Positions 1 to 10,525 of a DNA stretch of 43,823 nucleotides are shown in pieces. Origin of the DNA: Hemicentrotus pulcherrimus (Eukaryota; Echinodermata; Echinoidea; Camarodonta; Strongylocentrotidae); the NCBI GenBank assembly GCA_003118195.1, contig BEXV01001916.1, positions 34,738 to 78,560 on the forward strand, in the 5' to 3' direction. The notes below the pieces were generated by a model. The model was given only the letters and a program-made list of their open reading frames with translations. It made no database searches and was not told the DNA's origin. A program made the translations under genes and the position numbers. Each line of letters opens with the position of its first letter. The first letter of the stretch is position 1.

Positions 1-3000
1 AGCCCCCACACCCTTCCCTCCTTTTCCAGGAGACCATGGATGTACTTTTATACAAGCAATTCGCCAACGAAATATTCTTCTCAAAGTTCATAAATGTACA
101 TCATCATCATCATCATCATCATAATTACATGTACACTTATGCAATAAAGTCACGATGGTAGGATCTTGATATAGCAGCTTACATTAATATTCTGTGTCTT
201 GAATAACTTCAAAGGCAATGTAGAGGTAACAAAAACAACTAAAAGTCTTTTAGTATAATTTAATCCACTTGTGAAAATAGGGTCAGAAATTTATAAAGGT
301 ATACTTGAAGCAAAGAGAGGGATCTGCATGGAGAATGAGACGTTTCTTAGGTGTTGGAGTACAAAATATTGTTTCTCTATCTGCAGTAGTATGTGTCTGT
401 TTCAAACTGTAGCAATTTTGTTTTAGGGCAAAAACAAGAGTGACAGTTTAGAATTTACAAAACGTAGGAATAGTAGAATAAAACGTGAGAAGTTTTGACA
501 ATGTACATGTATATCAAGGCACTGCAAGCAGCACTGCGAGACAATCATCGTGAAGACCACCATCACTGCAGAGAGGATGGCTCACGTATCATCAATTTCT
601 CACCCAGGAAGACCTCTCGCTCATCTCCTGGGGCTGTGCCAGACAAAGATGGACTTAGCAAATATTTTATATGTCTGCATCGAGTTTGGATTCAGCCATA
701 TTTACGAGCAAAGCTGGTTGTGTCTCCCTTATTCTGACTTCAAATTATTTTGCTCCATGATGACTTTTTTTTATTCCGAAATACATCTTCATTAAAACTA
801 TGGCATGTTTTCCAAGTGGCTTTTTAAACAAAAAAATGCATGTGGCAAATGCACAATCGTCTTTGGCTTGTTCAGACTACAGACATTCATACAAATCTTG
901 TATAAAGAAACGTTGTATGAAGAATCATCTTATAGCAGTAGGAGCATTCAGACAAGAAAATAACATTGTATAGAAAAACTACTTTTGAAGAGGTGAATTG
1001 ACACGACACCTGGCCTATCATTAGTGCACACTCGTTATAATCCTTGCCCATTCATACCATTTGTGTATGATACGGTGGTTCAGACGCAAGTGGGACCCAG
1101 ATTCTCCATTGAATTTTTGTTTAGAAATACACTCAAATAGGCATTCAGGTATACAATGTTTCTTTATACAACATTTAGAAAACTAGAACTCATATCTTGT
1201 TATTATTATTAATATATGTTTCCTAGATTCTGTATAGCAGAAGAGTGATTGGTATTTTGCCACTCAGGTGCATTTCTTTGTTCAAAAGTGCCATACAAAT
1301 GTGCCACAGGTTTCGTTCAGATGATTAATGTTAGTATTATACAAACAAGGCATCTTAGAAATACCAATGAATTGATGTTTGACCCAAAATGTATGTTATT
1401 TAAATAAATGGGGTGCGCAGATTCGGGAATTAAAAAGACATTCTTTTTTAATCTAAGATGATCATGTGATTGAAGGGTACTTTGTGCGTTAGCTTGATAA
1501 TGTTTCTCTGACCACTTCATATGTCTAAAAGGAAATTAACAGATGACTTGAGCAGTTTTATTTGCATGTAAATTAACATTTCACCTTTTGTCAAAAATGT
1601 CAGGATGAAAATTACCACCAGTACATACATTTTTTTCTTCTTTTTATTTATGTATTTTTATTAATTTTTTGGGGGAGGGGGGCAAAATATGCCTTTTGAG
1701 TTATTTTGAGTTAGTCTACTCCTTTTGTACTTCATTGCTTTTTAACATTAAAACTCAGGGAATGTTTGACCATTGATTTTGGAGGAAAATGGAAGATTTT
1801 AAAAACCTTTTTGGGGGAGAGACTGTCATTAGGCATTTTTGAAACATGGGAATATAATGAAGACCAAACATCGATCATTGAATAAATAAAATGCACATGC
1901 GTAACATAGATATCACTGGAAAAAAGAAAAAGAAAAAGAACTAAGAGAGAGAAACAGGGAAAATGTAATCTTATCATGCAAATAAAATCACGCTGGTTAG
2001 GAATAAAGCTTACTTTTTAACCCGTCAGGAAAGATGCTACACTATTATGATTTCAAATGTAAATGTAAATTTTTTTCCACTAACAAGTTCATGCGTTGTT
2101 CATAACTCACAATATATTACATCTCTATCTCCTCTACTGGGAATTTCTTGTCAGCATTTAGTGGTCTATGATTGATCTTTGTTTGCTCAGAATAGTTTTA
2201 ACAATGGAGATACATGTACATGTAGACTTTAATGTGTACATGCACCTCACAATTTATCTCTTTGTGTACTAACACCCATCTTGTTTTGTAATTCTATTCA
2301 TTACTATTGATATGTGTGTTCTAATTGTCATGAATTCTGTATTGTGAAGTAAATCACACCATGTCTTCCTACCAATCTTGTGTTTCCATTATGCATGTTT
2401 CTGGCCTGAACCTACACGTAGAAGAAGAAGTCTAATTCTTGCCCATCTACCCGTTCATAGTAGTGCAGAAATTTAGAGTAGATGCTAACGTATCATTAGA
2501 AAGATTTTTTTTCTTCACCAAGTGCCTTTCTTTCACTGAGTATCAAAGAGTATCACCAGATGAAGGTGAAATCAATTTGAAAGAGTATGTGACATTTTGT
2601 GCGGAATTAATGATATTTTCATCTGAGAGCTAGTTGACACTCTTCTAGGTCTTAAGAGATGGACATCGTATCTCTCAAAGAATCTTGTGATTTTTTTTTT
2701 TTCATGTACAATGGCAAAAAGGAAGTAAGTGACTTTTTTGTTTGATAAAAGAGGAAAAAAAGGGGTTTCAATATTTTGGAGAGTATGGAAGATTTCCAAG
2801 GAGTGCATGCCATGTAGTAAAGAGCCATGAAATAAAGAAAAGACTTATGCTAGATATCTACACAATAATGTACAGGGTGTGGTTTGTACTTTGTCCATGG
2901 CCTAGTGTTTTCTCACCTATTGGTTTTTAGAGAAGATGTCACATACTTCCTTATGCCATTGTAGGGTAGTTCTTTCCCAGGTGTCAGTTATCAGGAGCAA

Positions 3001-3656
3001 AAGGAATTTGGTTCAGAATAAAAAACAAGAAAGAATGGGAGCACTCAGCTTGCCTTGCTTGGTTTCCATGGTAACTGATCAATTTGCATGAAAGCCATAT
3101 ATTTTGTCGCCCATCCCCGGGGATGAGTTGAGAGAGTGTGAGAAGTGAAAGAGAAGATGGAATCGGGAAGGTAAGTTGACTGCTCCTCCTCCTTTCAATT
3201 TTGCAGATATCTTTCCTATTTTCGTTTTGCTCCATGATAACTGTGTGTCTAGCACCTTGGAGGTCCACTGCAAAGGCGCTTTTACACTATCCCCAAACTT
3301 CAAGAAGTTATGATATTGTTAACTTCATTAAACATGTATGAGCCACTTTAACTAACAGACCTACTCCAAAAACAAGAAAAGATTGTAATGAAGATTGAAA
3401 TGAAATAGTACCCTCAATGCCTCAATAGAATGTTTACATTATTTATGTATGCATATTTGTTTAATATTGTGTACCTTCTTAAAAATAATATTATGATGCA
3501 TGGTACATTTCAGATGCCTTTCTCATAATATTTGACAATCAATGTTTAATTTTCATATTCATATTTGCAAGCAATGAAACTAGTTTTAGGAATGATATTG
3601 TGATATTGATGATAATTGATATGATATCTTTGTTCTGATTTTCTTGTGATCTTTAG
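1..3656 (+). other. Upstream intronic sequence, no exon recognised
   Basis: E1 begins inside a codon, so a coding exon must precede it, but none of the short open frames here resembles a kinesin-3 stalk. The stretch is AT-rich and contains a (CAT)n run at about 101-122 and scattered tacatgtaca motifs. The most coding-like patch is 510-660, which is GC-richer and open, but it lacks a good donor. A consensus GTAAGT donor at 3171 has no usable upstream frame. The stretch is most simply one long intron. Confidence 0.6.
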
Positions 3657-3736
3657 GTCAATGGACAGCTAGTGAATATCGGATTGCTATGTGGGTCTGG
3701 AGAAAGTGGAGATTTTATAGATTTACTTCTATAAGG
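3657..3736 (+). CDS. KIF1A: KIF1 exon E1: start of visible tail
   Basis: The acceptor is tctttag/gt and the donor agg/gtaaga. The first two bases finish a codon begun in an unseen exon; then come 26 codons (local residues 1-26) including WTASEYRIAMW and WRKWRFYRFTSIR. This Trp/Arg-rich segment directly precedes the KIF1B-type domain in the family (vertebrate WSASEYR..LWAWRKW). It ends in phase 0 and joins E2 as ...TSIR/DDLWGN. No function is assigned to the exon alone; it belongs to the stalk region reported in KIF1A to bind liprin-alpha. Confidence 0.93.
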
Positions 3737-4394
3737 GTAAGATAAAAATATTTGTTTGATATACATATGGTCTTCCTTTATTCCTCCAGTTCTCTCTTCC
3801 TCTCTCTCATCTGTCATATTGTATCTCTTATTTCTCCTTTTTTTTTCTCTTCTGCGTCTCTTCAGCAGCTTTTTTTTTTTCAATTTGTAAAAATGTGTTT
3901 AATGAATTGTATAAGTTATAAGATGAATTTGGTGTTGCAGGATTATGTTCAGATACCTTTATTGCTTCCATAATAAACAAATAAATATGCAATATTATTT
4001 GTCCCAAAGGTTTTTGAAAGCGATATTATAATGGTGTAACAATATCAAGATTTCTTTTACATAAACGCTTTATTCATGATAACAACTGTGATTTTATTGT
4101 TTACTGAAACCTTACAAATATCATTTTCAAAATTAGGAATTTTTTTCCCATTTTCAAAAAGTAAATGTTGATCATGTATTTTGTAAAACTTGTCTGGAAT
4201 ATTTTTATTTCTTACATTTGGTCTCAGATGCAATTTTGCTCATTTTCTTGACTGCCTTAATCATATTGAATACATGCAGGACCCTTTATGTCAAAAGCTC
4301 TATTAATACATTTTAGGCCCCTATCAAAGGCTTATGGTGTCATAGTATTTCTTGTAATGACTTTTTTCCAATAATTCTCTGTCATTGCGTTCAG
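3737..4394 (+). other. Intron 1
   Basis: AT-rich GT-AG intron of 658 nt with pyrimidine-rich runs (ctctctcat, about 3790-3870). Nothing else was recognised. Confidence 0.85.
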
Positions 4395-4463
4395 GATGAT
4401 CTGTGGGGTAATGCTATATTCCTCAAGGAGGCTAATGCCATCAGTGTAGAACTCAAGAAGAAG
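4395..4463 (+). CDS. KIF1A: KIF1 exon E2: [18 protein letters not shown]
   Basis: The acceptor is cgttcag and the donor aag/gtaagc. The exon has 69 nt, 23 codons (local residues 27-49), phase 0 at both ends. The sequence [17 protein letters not shown] followed by VELKKK is almost invariant in KIF1 proteins, making this the strongest single family marker in the window. It opens the KIF1B-type domain of the stalk. Being symmetric at 69 nt it could in principle be skipped in frame, though its conservation argues against that. Confidence 0.95.
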
Positions 4464-5092
4464 GTAAGCTGGTGATGATTTTCAAGTTAAAATCATTCGC
4501 TCGGAGCCAGAAGGGCATTTAATCATGTCATTTAACATATAGTTCATGTCCTTCTGGCTTACAGCAGATTAAATCATTCTACATCAATACCTGAAAAGGG
4601 CTTGATCAACAAAAATAATGAATAGTGCTTTAGTTAGTAGTAGAAGTGGTAGTGGTGGTGGTGGTGGTGTTAATTGATAGACCTTATAGGATGACTTGTT
4701 TAGGTCAAGACATTACTGCCACAAGGTCCATGTAGACTTGTAGCTCTATGTTTGTATGTGTAGTCTCACTTAATTTTGTTTTGTGTTCTACATGTACATG
4801 GGTATGTTTAAATAGAAATTTGATATATCTGAATGGTTTTACATGCAACATGTGATATATATACGTACATTTACCTACATGAAGACTAGTAATAATGAAA
4901 CACTCGTAGGGGATACAAAATATACAATTTTTCGGCTCTAAGCACTTGACAAATTTATTCAAAACCAACGTTCTTCAACACTTGGATAAGGATTGCAACA
5001 GTTACCAAGTGCGCAAAGCTCAGAAAAGACTGGGAATACAGGAAAGAAAAAAAAGAGATGAGCAAGAAAAGGACGATGGAAGAAAAAGGACA

Positions 5093-5123
<31 letters not shown>

Positions 5124-5272
5124 AGAATACATATACCGTATACATAGACACACATTCAAAGAGGAAGATTAACTACATGCACTTTCAATACCATAACAAA
5201 GAAAACTTATATTTCAAAATTATAAGTAAATCATTGTTTATCTTCTTTACCCTGTACCTCTTGACCTTCCAG
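4464..5272 (+). other. Intron 2, with inverted repeat and GA microsatellite
   Basis: Contains an imperfect inverted repeat (4504-4518 against 4546-4560), a GTG/GGT run at about 4650-4670, and a (GA)n tract at about 5094-5116. The frame stays open from the GA tract into E3, but that upstream part lacks family similarity. Confidence 0.8.
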
Positions 5273-5451
5273 GTGGAGTTCCAATTCGTCCTCCTGTCTG
5301 ACACCCTCTACTCGCCCCTTCCCACGGAGCTAGTCCCTAGCTGCGAGAGCGCAGAGGTCTTGGAGAGACCCTTCCCACGGACGGTGGTAGCCGTCGAGGT
5401 ACAGGACAAGAAGAAAGGGGCAACGCACTACTGGACCTTAGAGAAACTACA
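5273..5451 (+). CDS. KIF1A: KIF1 exon E3: KIF1B-type stalk domain
   Basis: The acceptor is gaccttccag and the donor cta ca/gtgagt. There are 59 codons (local 50-108) plus two bases of Q109. The sequence includes [17 protein letters not shown], then a variable Glu/Ser stretch, then [19 protein letters not shown] and THYWTLEKL. Vertebrate KIF1A/KIF1B have the same order and spacing. GC content is sharply higher than in the flanking introns. The acceptor is unambiguous because the preceding frame has no family similarity. Confidence 0.95.
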
Positions 5452-6020
5452 GTGAGTCTTACAAAAAAATTATTATTATTATTATCATTTATTTGGCAAA
5501 AACAAAGAAAGTCATTGAATACAAAACGAGTACAAATGGAAAAGAGTAACATGTTTGCCAGGAAAAGAAAAAAATTAACTAAATAACTATAACCTGAAGG
5601 TCTTCTTCTCCAATCCATGTGACTTTACAGAAATGGTTACAATAATAAAATGATGAGATATAACAATTTATGAATCGCTGTGTAATCAGTAACAATAATC
5701 ATTGACAAAATGTGTCCAATCACATTAGCCCAAAGAAAGAAAGAAAAAAAAGTGGCACCTAAAGGGCTATACAAAATATTTTCTTTTAAAGGCCTATTTA
5801 TTGCTTTAATCTATTACAATAAGTGACAAGTACTAGCAAGATCATGACATGCTACCCTATAAAAATATAAAACACTTTGTATTCATATGACATTGATTAG
5901 TGTGGAAAAACATAGGCAACTTTTTCTGTATGGACGTACAATAGATGGGTGAGCATTATACTATACCAACCCCCTCATTTACATATCATGGCCTTTCAAA
6001 CCTTTTGTTTGCGATGGTAG
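5452..6020 (+). other. Intron 3, with LINE-tail-like repeat fragment
   Basis: Contains a short (ATT)n run at about 5468-5485 followed by 'atttatttggcaaaaacaaag', which resembles the 3' tails of dispersed elements common in marine invertebrates. A similar attcaattcaattta...atttattt stretch occurs in intron 10 (about 13803-13840). The repeat call is tentative. Confidence 0.5.
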
Positions 6021-6167
6021 GAAGCGACTAGAGCTAATGAGAGAGATGTATGACAATGCTGCTGATGCCACACCCACTAGTCCAGATGGTAACATGGGCT
6101 TTGAGAACAGCGGCACATGCAGGGATCCGTTCTACGATCGGTTCCCATGGTTCCGTCTAGTTGGAAG
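6021..6167 (+). CDS. KIF1A: KIF1 exon E4: LMREMYD...[12 protein letters not shown]
   Basis: The acceptor is gatggtag and the donor gga ag/gtatgt. It completes Q109, gives 48 codons (110-157) and leaves two bases of R158. [15 protein letters not shown] matches the helical segment after the KIF1B-type domain; the middle ([15 protein letters not shown]) is variable in the family; [15 protein letters not shown] is nearly invariant. Phase agrees with E3 and E5. The pyrimidine tract is weak, but residue spacing fixes the acceptor. Confidence 0.93.
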
Positions 6168-6598
6168 GTATGTACATGTGTTGCCCTCTCTGTATGTCTG
6201 TTTGTTTGTCGGCGAGTTTGTCTGTGAACACATTTTTTTTTTCTTTCTTCCTACTTTCAAAATATTTTGATTGCTGAAGTAATTGATATCTCTGCTAATA
6301 TTAAATGTGGATGGTGTTTCGACTGAAAGGTATCTTATAAATGTACATGAATTCAAACAATAGTATACCCATGGAATATGTGTTTTTTTAATGTAATCAT
6401 TTGATATGCACATAACAATGGGTTTGTAGACAATATATTTGAGGTCTAATTAAAATTGTAATTCAATTGACTTTCGGTCATATTGAGATTTACTTTTATT
6501 CTATATTTCATGTTATAGACTTGAATGTGTACCATTCACTCTTTGCAGTCATATTCATTGTATATGTATATTCGTTACCATTCATACCATACACTCAG
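6168..6598 (+). other. Intron 4
   Basis: 431-nt AT-rich GT-AG intron with poly-T runs. Nothing else was recognised. Confidence 0.85.
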
Positions 6599-6809
6599 GT
6601 CCTTTGTGTACATGAGCAATCTGCTCTACCCCGTTCCTCTGGTCCATCGGGTTGCCATCGTCAACGAGAAGGGAGATGTCAAAGGTTATCTCCGCATAGC
6701 TGTCCAGCACGTCCTACCGGACGATGAAACTCCAGACTATGGGTCGGGGGTCAGGCAGTCAGGCATGGCCAAGATACAGTTCAATGATGATGAATACTTC
6801 AACAGGAAG
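6599..6809 (+). CDS. KIF1A: KIF1 exon E5: [18 protein letters not shown]...YGSGVRQSG
   Basis: The acceptor is acactcag and the donor aag/gtgagg. It completes R158, then has 70 codons (159-228), ending in phase 0. [21 protein letters not shown] and [13 protein letters not shown] read as alternating beta strands; [18 protein letters not shown] is a conserved loop-strand element. The donor runs straight into a GAGGAG repeat and then the G-rich minisatellite of intron 5, which is full of GTGAGG/GTGAGA donor-like words. Confidence 0.95.
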
Positions 6810-7079
6810 GTGAGGAGGAGGAGGAGGAGGATGGTAGTGGTGGTGTTGATGATGATGATGATGATGACATACTCATGTCATTGGTGACAATGGTGATGTT
6901 AATGATGATGACAGTGATGATATGAATAATGGTGGTGATAGGGTTGGTGATTGGGACATGGATGAAAATATATGTTGGTTTGTTGTTGAGGATGAGGCTG
7001 GTACTTTGGGTTACGATGATAATTAAGGTGGGGAGGATGAAGGTTAGAGTGTGGGTAAGGGAGGGGGTAGGAGTAGGTA

Positions 7080-8772
7080 GGGGGGTCATGTGGAGGGTGA
7101 GGTGGAATTGAGGATGAGTGTGAGCGTGGGGATGAGGTGAGGGCTAAAATAAGGATCAGTGTGAGGGTGAGGGCGGGGTTATGGATGCGGTGAGTGTGGG
7201 GTTAAGGATGTGTGTGAGAGTGAGGGTGGGGTTAAGGATGTATGTGAAGGTGAGGGTGGGATTAAGGATGCGTGTGAGAGTGAAGGTGGGGTTAAGGATG
7301 TGTGTGAGGGTGGGGCGAAGGATGAGCGTGAGGGTGGGGTTAAAGATGCGTGTGAGGGTGGGGCGAAGGATGAGGGTGGGGTTAAAGATGCGTGTGAGAG
7401 TGGATGAAGGATGAGGGTGATGGTGGGATTAAGGATGTGTGTGAGGGTGGGGCGAAGGATGAGTGTGAGGGGGGGGTTAAAGATGCGTGTGAGGGTGGGG
7501 CGAAGGATGAGGGTGGGGTTAAAGATGCGTGTGAGAGTGGATGAAGGATGAGGGTGATGGTGGGATTAAGGATGTGTGTGAGGGTGGGGCGAAGGATGAG
7601 TGTGAGGGGGGGGTTAAAGATGCGTGTGAGGGTGGGGCGAAGGATGAGGGTGGGGTTAAAGATGCGTGTGAGAGTGGATGAAGGATGAGGGTGATGGTGG
7701 GATTAAGGATGTGTGTGAGGGTGGGGCGAAGGATGAGTGTGAGGGGGGGGTTAAAGATGCGTGTGAGGGTGGGGCGAAGGATGAGGGTGGGGTTAAAGAT
7801 GCGTGTGAGAGTGGATGAAGGATGAGGGTGATGGTGGGATTAAGGATGTGTGTGAGGGTGGGGCGAAGGATGAGTGTGAGGGGGGGGTTAAAGATGCGTG
7901 TGAGGGTGGGGCGAAGGATGAGGGTGGGGTTAAAGATGCGTGTGAGAGTGGATGAAGGATGAGGGTGATGGTGGGATTAAGGATGTGTGTGAGGGTGGGG
8001 CGAAGGATGAGTGTGAGGGGGGGGTTAAAGATGCGTGTGAGGGTGGGGCGAAGGATGAGGGTGGGGTTAAAGATGCGTGTGAGAGTGGATGAAGGATGAG
8101 GGTGATGGTGGGATTAAGGATGTGTGTGAGGGTGGGGCGAAGGATGAGTGTGAGGGGGGGGTTAAAGATGCGTGTGAGGGTGGGGCGAAGGATGAGGGTG
8201 GGGTTAAAGATGCGTGTGAGAGTGGATGAAGGATGAGGGTGATGGTGGGATTAAGGATGTGTGTGAGGGTGGGGCGAAGGATGAGTGTGAGGGGGGGGTT
8301 AAAGATGCGTGTGAGGGTGGGGCGAAGGATGAGGGTGGGGTTAAAGATGCGTGTGAGAGTGGATGAAGGATGAGGGTGATGGTGGGATTAAGGATGTGTG
8401 TGAGGGTGGGGCGAAGGATGAGTGTGAGGGGGGGGTTAAAGATGCGTGTGAGGGTGGGGCGAAGGATGAGGGTGGGGTTAAAGATGCGTGTGAGAGTGGA
8501 TGAAGGATGAGGGTGATGGTGGGATTAAGGATGTGTGTGAGGGTGGGGCGAAGGATGAGTGTGAGGGGGGGGTTAAAGATGCGTGTGAGGGTGGGGCGAA
8601 GGATGAGGGTGGGGTTAAAGATGCGTGTGAGAGTGGATGAAGGATGAGGGTGATGGTGGGATTAAGGATGTGTGTGAGGGTGGGGCGAAGGATGAGTGTG
8701 AGGGGGGGGTTAAAGATGCGTGTGAGGGTGGGGCGAAGGATGAGGGTGGGGTTAAAGATGCGTGTGAGAGTG
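7080..8772 (+). repeat. 137-bp G-rich minisatellite with degenerate 5' edge
   Basis: From 7401 the marker tggatgaagg recurs at 7401, 7538, 7675, 7812, 7949, 8086, 8223, 8360, 8497 and 8634, always 137 bp apart, giving ten units ending at 8772. Units look identical by eye. From about 7080 to 7400 the related 30-odd-bp submonomer (gggttaaggatgtgtgtgag type) is diverged, the usual pattern of a homogenised core with an old edge. The unit is almost free of C on this strand and carries many GGGG/GGG runs, so it could form G-quadruplexes or R-loops. The array stops at an N, so true length is unknown. Confidence 0.95.
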
Positions 8773-8773
8773 N
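8773..8773. other. Single N at the end of the minisatellite
   Basis: The base is undetermined exactly where the 137-bp array breaks off mid-unit (gagagtgN). It is probably a placeholder for an unresolved gap, not one ambiguous base. Confidence 0.8.
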
Positions 8774-9030
8774 AGGGAGATACATAAAGTTTAGCTTTAT
8801 TGTTTCTAATAGAAGCCTTCATTGTGATGATGATAATGATGGTTTCATTGATAGTGATTATGGTGACATTGGGACTTATAATAACAAATTATTACTATTG
8901 TTATGTGGATGAAATATTTCATTATTTTTTTCACAACTGTAATTTGCCATGCTAAATGCAATAATAGTGAAGTCTATTTCTATCCATGCAAATATGATTC
9001 CTGTATTAATGTTCTTTGTATTTATTTCAG

Positions 9031-9133
9031 CTAAAAAGAAATACATCCGGCATCAACAAGGCAATCTGTCGTTCCAACATGTCAGAGGAGAATGTGCGTA
9101 TCGTTGAAGGGCACAGAGAAAACTCAGACATGG
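9031..9133 (+). CDS. KIF1A: KIF1 exon E6: RIVEG linker
   Basis: The acceptor is tttatttcag and the donor atg g/gtacga. There are 34 codons (229-262) plus one base of E263. The sequence LKRNTSGINKAICRS and SEENVRIVEGHRE corresponds to the family's variable linker with the conserved RIVEG core. GTACGA is a poor donor match, but the phase it leaves (1) joins E7 correctly and no better donor follows. A weak donor could make this exon's inclusion variable. Confidence 0.88.
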
Positions 9134-9641
9134 GTACGATATGAATATTTTTTCTTCATTATTGGTTTGTTTGTTCAATTTTATTTCTGCATTTTTCAAC
9201 ATCATAAATAGTAATATATATATTATATAGATACATCAACTTCTAAGTGTAACAAATGCTTCGGAATACAGTGTCTGATCCATCGGTCTTTTTCAGTAAA
9301 ATGTATGCAGTTCTTTGTATGAAAAAATGGAAAGCAGTAATCAACTAGGTTTAATTTTTTCCATTAGCTTAGAAGAACTAAGTTCCTTTTTACAATTTTT
9401 TTGATAAACATTCTAGAATACATGTATGAACATGTAGTTAATAGTGATGACAGTAGTACACTGTATAATAATGATTTTTCCTTTATCTGTTGCACATAAC
9501 ACATTTAATGAATATATCTATCAGCTTTCAGAGTGACTAGATTGAAGTTTTCAGAATAAGACATTTTGTTTAATAATATGCCTTCTCCATCTTGTCTTAT
9601 TATTTTTCTGTACCGGTACTTTATTTGTTTTTCTTTCTTAG
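9134..9641 (+). other. Intron 6
   Basis: 508-nt AT-rich intron ending in a strong pyrimidine tract (ttgtttttctttcttag). No other feature was seen. Confidence 0.85.
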
Positions 9642-9825
9642 AATTGGATGAAAAGTGCCATGACATTGAAGCCATGAGCACCACCGAATCTATGACATCT
9701 CTCTCTACTCTTGATGCATGTGATGCAGACCATCTCAAGATAGGGTCAAACTTTACCTTCCGGGTCACGGTGCTACAGGCTTCTGGGATATCCACCGAGT
9801 ACTCTGACATCTTCTGTCAGTTCAA
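9642..9825 (+). CDS. KIF1A: KIF1 exon E7: start of C2-like block
   Basis: The acceptor is tttcttag and the donor ttc aa/gtgagc. It completes E263, has 60 codons (264-323) and leaves AA of residue 324. [21 protein letters not shown] then [13 protein letters not shown] matches KIF1A/B. The strand-loop-strand layout ([20 protein letters not shown]) is typical of the first strands of C2-type beta sandwiches; calling it C2-like is my inference. Its donor is shared by two alternative continuations: E8a makes residue 324 Lys (AA+A), E8b makes it Asn (AA+C), the residue vertebrates have. Confidence 0.94.
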
Positions 9826-10437
9826 GTGAGCACTTAATGTTATACCCCTTCCCAAAATCATATTCATAACTCTTTCAGTACGTTCCGTGGTTTTGGGGCT
9901 TGGGATTTGGTTGTGTTCTTTTTTTGATTTTCAAGGAAAATACAAATCATTGATTATCTTATTTTTATATCTTTTATTCATTATACCTTCAAGACGACCT
10001 TGGAATATATTAAAATCAAGGATTGCATGTATCAGTAAACTCCTTTTCAAATAATTCGATAGGGATTTCATTTATATTTCTCAATTCAAAATTACTCTAT
10101 GCACCATTCACATGAATATGTGCTGAAGATATTATCTTTCTTAAAAATATTGATAATCATACCTTGTGATGTTTGAATGGTATTAAAAAAGAAAGAATAG
10201 AACTAGGCAGGAAGTATTTTACTCCGTCTACAAGATTCGTATGCAAAATTCGCAAAAAGGCAGTTTCATTGGCATTTATTTGATAAGAAACATTAAGGCA
10301 ACCTTTATATGATACCTGTATGCACACATACTTACTTTTCATCTTGAATAGATTTAACCTTTGAAATTGAAATGTCATTTTCCATTATCATTTTTCTTTC
10401 ACAATAAATGTATTTCATCATGCCATGCCTTTATAAG
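9826..10437 (+). other. Intron 7 (to E8a)
   Basis: AT-rich, 612 nt. It ends in atgcctttataag, a weak acceptor with a poor pyrimidine tract compared with that of E8b. No other feature was seen. Confidence 0.8.
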
Positions 10438-10525
10438 ATTCCTACACGGAAAGGACGAAGCATTTTCCACCGAACCTCTCAAAAACTCAGGCAATGGTTG
10501 CCTAGGTTACTTTCATACGCAGAAT
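10438..10525 (+). CDS. KIF1A: KIF1 exon E8a: [10 protein letters not shown] (alternative to E8b)
   Basis: The acceptor is tttataag and the donor aat/gtgagt. It has one base completing K324, then 29 codons (325-353), ending in phase 0. [20 protein letters not shown] followed by CLGYFHTQN matches vertebrate [16 protein letters not shown] closely in its first half. It encodes the middle strands of the C2-like block. The downstream E8b has identical entry and exit phases and must replace it, because including both would repeat the same structural element. Confidence 0.92.

Larger units (their letters stand above)
6810..9030 (+). other. Intron 5, mostly minisatellite
   Basis: Begins with GAG and GAT trinucleotide runs, passes into a degenerate G-rich tandem repeat, then a homogeneous 137-bp array, a single N at 8773, and ordinary AT-rich sequence up to the ttatttcag acceptor. 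Long open frames within the array (Cys-Glu-Gly-Lys-Asp-rich) are repeat artefacts. Confidence 0.9.

Noticed and set aside
2439..2633. Open frame with FTEYQRVSPDEGEINLKEYVTFCAEL as an upstream kinesin exon
   Set aside because: It begins after a poly-T stretch, lacks consensus splice sites and does not resemble the family's stalk.
3149..3176. GTAAGT donor at 3171 as the end of an exon preceding E1
   Set aside because: The phase that would fit E1 has a stop at 3146-3148 and no acceptor in the remaining 22 nt; a second phase stops at 3139-3141.
7181..8822. Long open frames with Cys/Glu/Gly/Lys/Asp-rich tandem peptides on both strands
   Set aside because: They fall inside the 137-bp minisatellite within intron 5. 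The unit is not a multiple of three, a TGA recurs in each unit, and flanking exons join without them.
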